Shown one piece after another: positions 34,020 to 37,572 of a DNA stretch of 37,572 nucleotides. The stretch comes from Prochlorococcus sp. AG-469-F22. GTDB taxonomy: Bacteria; Cyanobacteriota; Cyanobacteriia; PCC-6307; Cyanobiaceae. Within the stretch, counting starts at the first letter, position 1. Every line of letters starts with the position of its first letter. The DNA lies in the NCBI GenBank assembly GCA_003211655.1, contig QCSC01000007.1:1-37572 (forward strand), read 5' to 3'. The notes under the pieces are model-generated. The model had not been told where the DNA came from. It was given only the letters and a program-made list of their open reading frames with translations, and did no database searches. Position numbers and translations under genes: made by a program.

Positions 34020-34241
34020 TCATTTCTCGTTCTTTTTGTGATTCCTAGCCATTGAGTGACATGATTCTGGATGCCACTCATGTTGGATTCTTGCAATGAA
34101 ATCATAAATAAAAGAATCAGGACATCCCGTTATTTCTTGAAGCTCAGAAAGTTCCCCTTTAATAAATTCATAAACACTTGATACTATTCCAATATTTTGT
34201 TCATAAGAAGGTTCCCAAGTTTCAGATTCATTTTTTTTCAT
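34020..34241 (-). CDS. Hypothetical 73 aa soluble protein
   Basis: An acidic helical protein (YEQNIGIVSSVYEFIKGELSELQEITGCPDSFIYDFIARIQHEWHPESCHSMARN). The CPDSFIYDFIARIQHEWHP segment looks conserved and contains two Cys and several His, so metal binding is possible. Its ATG overlaps the stop of the 63 aa gene by 4 bases (34238-34241), showing an operon. Family unknown. Confidence 0.7.
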   Translation of the reverse strand: MKKNESETWEPSYEQNIGIVSSVYEFIKGELSELQEITGCPDSFIYDFIARIQHEWHPESCHSMARNHKKNEK

Positions 34242-34429
34242 GTATTATTTTTTTCTTTTTTCTTATCTTCTATAATATCGTAATAAATAATATCTCCATA
34301 ATCAGCATCCGAACAACATATATCGCCATATATTTTATCTAATAAATCATAAGCATCTGCAAAGTTTGAAAAAGTTTGCGATGTAACATCATCTTCTTCT
34401 CCATCAATTCTAACAATTTTATAATTCAT
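34238..34429 (-). CDS. Hypothetical 63 aa acidic protein
   Basis: Acidic, beginning MNYKIVRIDGEEDDVTSQTFSNFADAYDLLDKIYGDICCSDADYGDIIYYDIIED. The pattern resembles small YcgL/DUF-like alpha-beta proteins with a CC pair. The Lys-rich tail KKKEKNNT follows. Overlaps the next gene by 4 bases. Confidence 0.65.
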   Translation of the reverse strand: MNYKIVRIDGEEDDVTSQTFSNFADAYDLLDKIYGDICCSDADYGDIIYYDIIEDKKKEKNNT

Positions 34430-34478
34430 AAAAAAGATCTCTCAAACTAATCTAAATTTACTATGAAGCTTAAATTTT

Positions 34479-34682
34479 TTATTTAAGAGCTTTAGGGTAT
34501 AGCTTCCCAATCTTGTCTTTTTGTTTTTCTAATTTCTTTTTCTTATAATTTTCTGACAAAATTCTTCTAATTAGTAATTGTGGGATTAGCCATATCAATG
34601 CTATTGCTACAGCCATAAAAACAGGATTTCGCCAAGTAAGTCTAATTATTTCTTGAGTAAATACTTGATTTAAGATCTCCAT
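34479..34682 (-). CDS. Small single-span membrane protein, 67 aa
   Basis: A membrane span (PVFMAVAIALIWLIPQLLIRRIL, about residues 20-40) is preceded by an amphipathic stretch and followed by a Lys-rich coil (ENYKKKKLEKQKDKIGKLYPKALK). It begins 3 bases after the 87 aa gene on the same strand, so they are probably cotranslated. Function unknown; the basic C-terminal helix would lie on the cytosolic side. Confidence 0.65.
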   Translation of the reverse strand: MEILNQVFTQEIIRLTWRNPVFMAVAIALIWLIPQLLIRRILSENYKKKKLEKQKDKIGKLYPKALK

Positions 34683-34685
34683 GAA

Positions 34686-34949
34686 TTAATCTTCTGAAAG
34701 TAATTCATTGTTGGGAAATTTATCTTTAATTTTTAAAAGATATTCTTGTAAATTTTCTTTGTTATCGGAACACATTTTTTCTAATGACCTTTCCATAAAT
34801 TGGTTTAAACCTTTACCCTCCAAGCCTAAAGACTTTGTTCCGGATGCATACATCATTACTAATAATACTTTTGCTTCGTTCTCAGTCATCCAAGCATGCG
34901 ATGCTATTAATCTATAAATTCTGTCTAATGGACTTTTGCTTTCTGACAT
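34686..34949 (-). CDS. Hypothetical 87 aa helical protein
   Basis: All-helical composition (RIYRLIASHAWMTENEAKVLLVMMYASGTKSLGLEGKGLNQFMERSLEKMC). ASGTKSLGLEGKGLNQFMER looks like a conserved loop-helix. Soluble, no membrane span. It heads the minus-strand series 34949 to 34020 (four genes), which may be one transcript divergent from the SDR gene. Confidence 0.65.
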   Translation of the reverse strand: MSESKSPLDRIYRLIASHAWMTENEAKVLLVMMYASGTKSLGLEGKGLNQFMERSLEKMCSDNKENLQEYLLKIKDKFPNNELLSED

Positions 34950-35053
34950 TTTTGAATTATAACTAAAATCCTTTCCATTACATTAAATGAATAAGTAATT
35001 AATTTTATATTTTAAGGCTTCAGAAATTATAATATTTGAAATTATCTAAGAAT

Positions 35054-35719
35054 ATGTCTACTTACCTCATAACTGGCTCAAATAGAGGAATTGGATTGGA
35101 ATTATGTAAACAAATTATTGAGAGAGGAGATGAGGTTATAGCTACCTGTAGAGAGGCTTCTTCAGATTTAAAAAACTTAGGTGTAAGAATTGAAGAAGAT
35201 ATAGATATTTCTTCAGAGGATTCAATCAATAATTTAAGGCAAGCATTATCAGGGGCTGAACTAGATTGTTTAATTCATAATGCAGGTATTTATGAATTTA
35301 ATTCGATAGATAATTTTGATCATGAAAGTATCATTCGTCAATTTGTAGTAAATGCTTTAAGTCCTCTTTCTATGACTAGAGCACTGAAAGGTATTTTAAA
35401 AAAGTATTCAAAGATTGGTTTTATCACGAGCAGAATGGGATCTATTGGCGATAATTCATCCGGTAGTTCCTATGGTTATAGGATGTCTAAAGTGGCTTTA
35501 TCCATGGCAGCGAAATCACTTTCAAGAGATTTGTTAAAAGAAGATATTTATGTTGCTATTTTGCATCCAGGCTTAGTAAGTACTCGGATGACTGGATTTA
35601 CAAAAAAAGGTATATCTACAGAAGAATCCGCAAATGGACTCTTAAAACGTATCGACTCTCTTAATAAAAATAATACTGGGACATTTTGGCATACAAATGG
35701 AGAGATTTTGCCTTGGTAG
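35054..35719 (+). CDS. Short-chain dehydrogenase/reductase (SDR)
   Basis: A classical SDR of 221 residues: the NAD(P) motif TGSNRGIG (residues 7-14), NAG at HNAGIYEF, and the YxxxK catalytic pair in GYRMSKVAL with Ser in the preceding strand (FITSRMGSIGDN). I start at the ATG at 35054 (MSTYLITG); a TTG 18 bases upstream would add six residues but lies outside the fold. The short C-terminus places it among C-factor-like SDRs. The substrate is unknown. It has a divergent promoter region with the 87 aa gene (about 100 bases). Confidence 0.9.
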   Translation: MSTYLITGSNRGIGLELCKQIIERGDEVIATCREASSDLKNLGVRIEEDIDISSEDSINNLRQALSGAELDCLIHNAGIYEFNSIDNFDHESIIRQFVVNALSPLSMTRALKGILKKYSKIGFITSRMGSIGDNSSGSSYGYRMSKVALSMAAKSLSRDLLKEDIYVAILHPGLVSTRMTGFTKKGISTEESANGLLKRIDSLNKNNTGTFWHTNGEILPW

Positions 35720-35852
35720 ATTTAATTTATTTCCTTGAACTCTGGCTTAAAAAAATGATTTGTTAAAAAAGCTTTAAATTTTAATATATTTAGTTTCTTT
35801 ATTTAATCATTTTGGTTATGTTATGGAAAATATTAGTAAAGGAGGTGATTCA

Positions 35853-35975
35853 TTGTCGTATCTACCGAAAATTACGGTTACAAAAGAGACCGTGAAATCA
35901 GTATCTACAACCTGTTCATTGGTCTCTTATTCTTTAATAAAGAAGAAAGGTTTTATTATTAATAAATTTATATAA
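35853..35975 (+). CDS. 40-residue peptide with perfect ribosome site
   Basis: A TTG start at 35853 lies 5 bases after AAAGGAGGTGATT, an almost complete anti-16S match, one of the strongest in the window. The peptide MSYLPKITVTKETVKSVSTTC... is Ser/Thr-rich with a basic, hydrophobic end (SLIKKKGFIINKFI). An in-frame ATG at 35823 has no ribosome site. The same transcript contains a GAGACC-GGTCTC hairpin (about 35886-35926) inside the frame and ends in a good terminator. It could be a regulated micro-protein or a small RNA that mimics a ribosome site. Confidence 0.5.
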   Translation: MSYLPKITVTKETVKSVSTTCSLVSYSLIKKKGFIINKFI

Positions 35976-35995
35976 AAACAACTTAAATAAATATT

Positions 35996-36031
35996 AAAGC
36001 TCTGTTTCTCATGAAGTTACAGAGCTTTTTT
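35996..36031 (+). terminator. Strong intrinsic terminator
   Basis: AAAGCTCTGT (35996-36005) pairs perfectly with ACAGAGCTTT (36019-36028), followed by a T-run. It ends the transcript of the 40-residue peptide and, in reverse, lies just beyond the stop of the amidotransferase gene. Confidence 0.85.
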
Positions 36032-36758
36032 ATTTGCTTAGTAAATTAAAAAGTTTATTTATTAATTCCTTTCTTTTTAAGATTGTTTTTTCTCCATACT
36101 GTTTATCCTCCTCCCTTAGAATTGACTGACCCTTTGGACCTAATCCTTTGGTTATAAATAATTTATCCTCATTTATCCATCTTTCTGTCATTTCTTTACT
36201 TAACTCGACGTGGAATTGTAAACCGTAAGCTAAATCCCCAATCTTAAAAAATTGCTCTTTACAACGCATACTACTGGCTATAAGTTCGGCATTTTTTGGT
36301 AATAAAATTCTATCGCCATGCCAATGCAGGACATGAAAAGGAGTTTCACAAAATTTCTTTAAGTCATTATTTGATTGATTAAAAAAAACTTGAGACCACC
36401 CAATTTCTGGTAAAGTTTTAAGTGGAAATCCTTGTTTTAATATTTCGATATCTCCTCCTGCTGCATTCGCTAATAACTGAGCTCCTAAGCAAACTCCAAT
36501 AATACGTGTCTTTTTTTTTAATTCTGACTTTATAAAATCGCTTTCTTTTTTTAGCCATGGATATTTTGTGCTACCAATATCTTTGACTCCCATTGGTCCA
36601 CCCATTATTAAAAGTAAATCGTCTTTATTAGTTTTAGGTAGGTCATCACCTTGGTCCAGACGGATGATTTCTATATTCATCTCCCTCTCCTTAGCTATCT
36701 GATAAAAAAGCCCTGGTCCTTCTATTTCTAAATGTTGTAAAACTAATAGCCTGTTCAT
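36030..36758 (-). CDS. Class I glutamine amidotransferase (GATase1)
   Basis: The catalytic Cys is C90 in IIGVCLGAQLLANAAGG, and the His-Glu pair is in GLQFHVELSKEM (about 185-196). IMGGPMGVKD near residue 51 is the oxyanion-strand motif. Length 242 and sequence are those of the GMP-synthase-like stand-alone domain family (YfeJ-type), which lacks a synthetase partner; proposed roles include gamma-glutamyl hydrolysis. No ATP-pyrophosphatase gene lies next to it, so it is not GuaA. Confidence 0.88.
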   Translation of the reverse strand: MNRLLVLQHLEIEGPGLFYQIAKEREMNIEIIRLDQGDDLPKTNKDDLLLIMGGPMGVKDIGSTKYPWLKKESDFIKSELKKKTRIIGVCLGAQLLANAAGGDIEILKQGFPLKTLPEIGWSQVFFNQSNNDLKKFCETPFHVLHWHGDRILLPKNAELIASSMRCKEQFFKIGDLAYGLQFHVELSKEMTERWINEDKLFITKGLGPKGQSILREEDKQYGEKTILKRKELINKLFNLLSK

Positions 36759-36829
36759 TTGTAACTTTTAATCAGAAGTCAATTAACAAATTTTATTTAC
36801 GACATAATTAAAAAATTAATTAATGCTTT

Positions 36830-36931
36830 TTATTTTGTTTTCCCAAAATATATCAAAGCTAAAAAAGAAATAGTACTTACGATTGCTATTAAATACCAAC
36901 CTGATGATGAGTTGCTAGAAATTGCTGACAT
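36830..36931 (-). CDS. 33-residue single-span membrane peptide
   Basis: Ser-rich start (MSAISSNSSSGWYLIAIVST) leading to one span that ends LALIYFGKTK. The frame was read codon by codon and closes at TAA 36830-36832. It is similar in layout to small photosystem subunits but has no assignable family. Confidence 0.5.
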   Translation of the reverse strand: MSAISSNSSSGWYLIAIVSTISFLALIYFGKTK

Positions 36932-37024
36932 TTATTATGGGGATTTTTCTGAAGACTTAACTATTTGGGAAAAAATTAGTAATGAGGCTAATAAAAACAT
37001 CAAAAGTATATATGTGATGTTCAT

Positions 37025-37279
37025 TTATAGAAATATACTTACGATGAGAAAAATAATTCCAATAACTACAGCAACGATTGCTCCGTCAACTAATAAGTCT
37101 TTCCATGTGTAACTATTGAGCATTTTTAATTTATCCTCCTCACTTATTAAATTCTTAAGCCATTTCCAGTCCAAAATTTGCGTTAAAGCTATAGCAAATA
37201 CTAAATGCCCAACCAAAATACCAATTAGGTCAATACGAGATATTTCTTTAGTAAAATTTGTGATACTAAAAATTTCCAC
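37025..37279 (-). CDS. Two-span membrane protein, 84 aa
   Basis: Span 1 is about residues 17-36 (LIGILVGHLVFAIALTQIL), followed by a polar loop (WKWLKNLISEEDKLKMLNSYTWKDLLVD), and span 2 is about 64-83 (GAIVAVVIGIIFLIVSIF). The ATG shares one base with the stop of the 75 aa gene upstream, indicating translational coupling. No family recognised. Confidence 0.65.
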   Translation of the reverse strand: MEIFSITNFTKEISRIDLIGILVGHLVFAIALTQILDWKWLKNLISEEDKLKMLNSYTWKDLLVDGAIVAVVIGIIFLIVSIFL

Positions 37280-37506
37280 TATTTTTTATCTTTATTAGAA
37301 AGAGCGCCGCCTTCCTCTTTATACTTGTCCCAAGCTACACTTATTTTTGCTTTTGAAAAACTTTGTTTACTTTCTTTCAATTTGTTTTTTAGCCCGTTAA
37401 AGCTATTCGAAAGCTCTTTTTTAGTTGACTCATCAAGAAATTTTGAAGTTAGTTTCCAGAGATACCAGCTACTAGCAGCGAGTAAAATTAAACCTAATAA
37501 TTGCAT
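37279..37506 (-). CDS. Membrane-anchored helical protein, 75 aa
   Basis: N-terminal anchor MQLLGLILLAASSWYLWKL followed by a basic, Lys-rich coiled helix (STKKELSNSFNGLKNKLKESKQSFSKAKISVAWDKYKEEGG). This looks like a signal-anchored coiled-coil protein. It overlaps the two-span gene by one base, so the two may act together in the membrane. Unknown family. Confidence 0.65.
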   Translation of the reverse strand: MQLLGLILLAASSWYLWKLTSKFLDESTKKELSNSFNGLKNKLKESKQSFSKAKISVAWDKYKEEGGALSNKDKK

Positions 37507-37572
37507 ATGATTAGTTTTTTAACATCCTACAACTATTTACATGGAAACGATATTCTCAAACTGATAAATAAT

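Noticed and set aside
36912-37112. 66-codon plus-strand frame
   Set aside because: Overlaps the starts and ends of minus-strand membrane genes; it has no ribosome site and mixed composition.
1-37572. tRNA genes, CRISPR arrays, insertion sequences, integrases
   Set aside because: I searched by eye for TPsiC-like GGTTCRANNCC with acceptor stems, regularly spaced 25-37 base repeats, and transposase or recombinase motifs; none was found.

Overview
The window looks like the chromosome of a high-light-adapted Prochlorococcus. The evidence is very low G+C, tight gene packing, picocyanobacterial families (class II ribonucleotide reductase nrdJ, CPP1-like J-protein, DUF3531, Psb32/TPM protein, several high-light-inducible proteins, Yfr2-type RNA) and 6S RNA directly behind purK. 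The exact strain cannot be named from the sequence. No rRNA, tRNA, IS element, integrase or CRISPR array was seen.

Left edge (1-2000): small genes. The most informative unit is a 33-residue peptide with two YRGxxY (DUF4278-type) repeats, preceded on the same strand by a structured leader that resembles the downstream-peptide class of glutamine riboswitches. A single-membrane-span gene lies on either side of it.

Core block (2000-26200): conserved housekeeping genes. In order: nrdJ (-), a class I methyltransferase, prfC and a CPP1-like membrane J-protein (+), hslO and an ABC ATPase (-), DUF3531, rsmE and a DUF92/VTE6-like protein (+), an SGNH hydrolase (-), a tight minus-strand run aspC-phnD-phnC-phnE (phosphonate/phosphite-type importer with a fused double permease), a family-4 uracil-DNA glycosylase lacking Fe-S ligands, ispG, a C-terminal processing protease (+), nadA (-), a metallophosphoesterase whose catalytic N-terminus lies upstream of any usual start codon, a Psb32/TPM protein (-), a MidA-family methyltransferase (+), aroB (-), purK and 6S RNA (+).

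Accessory block (26200-37572): immediately after the 6S terminator the character changes. Conserved enzymes give way to about 30 very small genes (28-130 codons), mostly on the minus strand and often overlapping by 1-14 bases, with two broken genes (a C-type-lectin-like fragment and a clpS-like pseudogene), a Yfr2-type small RNA, four high-light-inducible (Hli) genes, and a plus-strand trio of cysteine-containing small proteins with unusually strong, repeated Shine-Dalgarno sequences. Only an SDR oxidoreductase and a class I glutamine amidotransferase are of ordinary size. This fits a stress and photoprotection micro-gene island of the kind common in picocyanobacteria.

The points most worth a second look are a nine-C tract that joins a membrane segment to an Hli domain, the cysteine-pair micro-gene trio with its palindromic promoter, the riboswitch-DUF4278 unit, the Fe-S-less uracil glycosylase, and the period-13 CCTACCA repeats at the core/accessory boundary.
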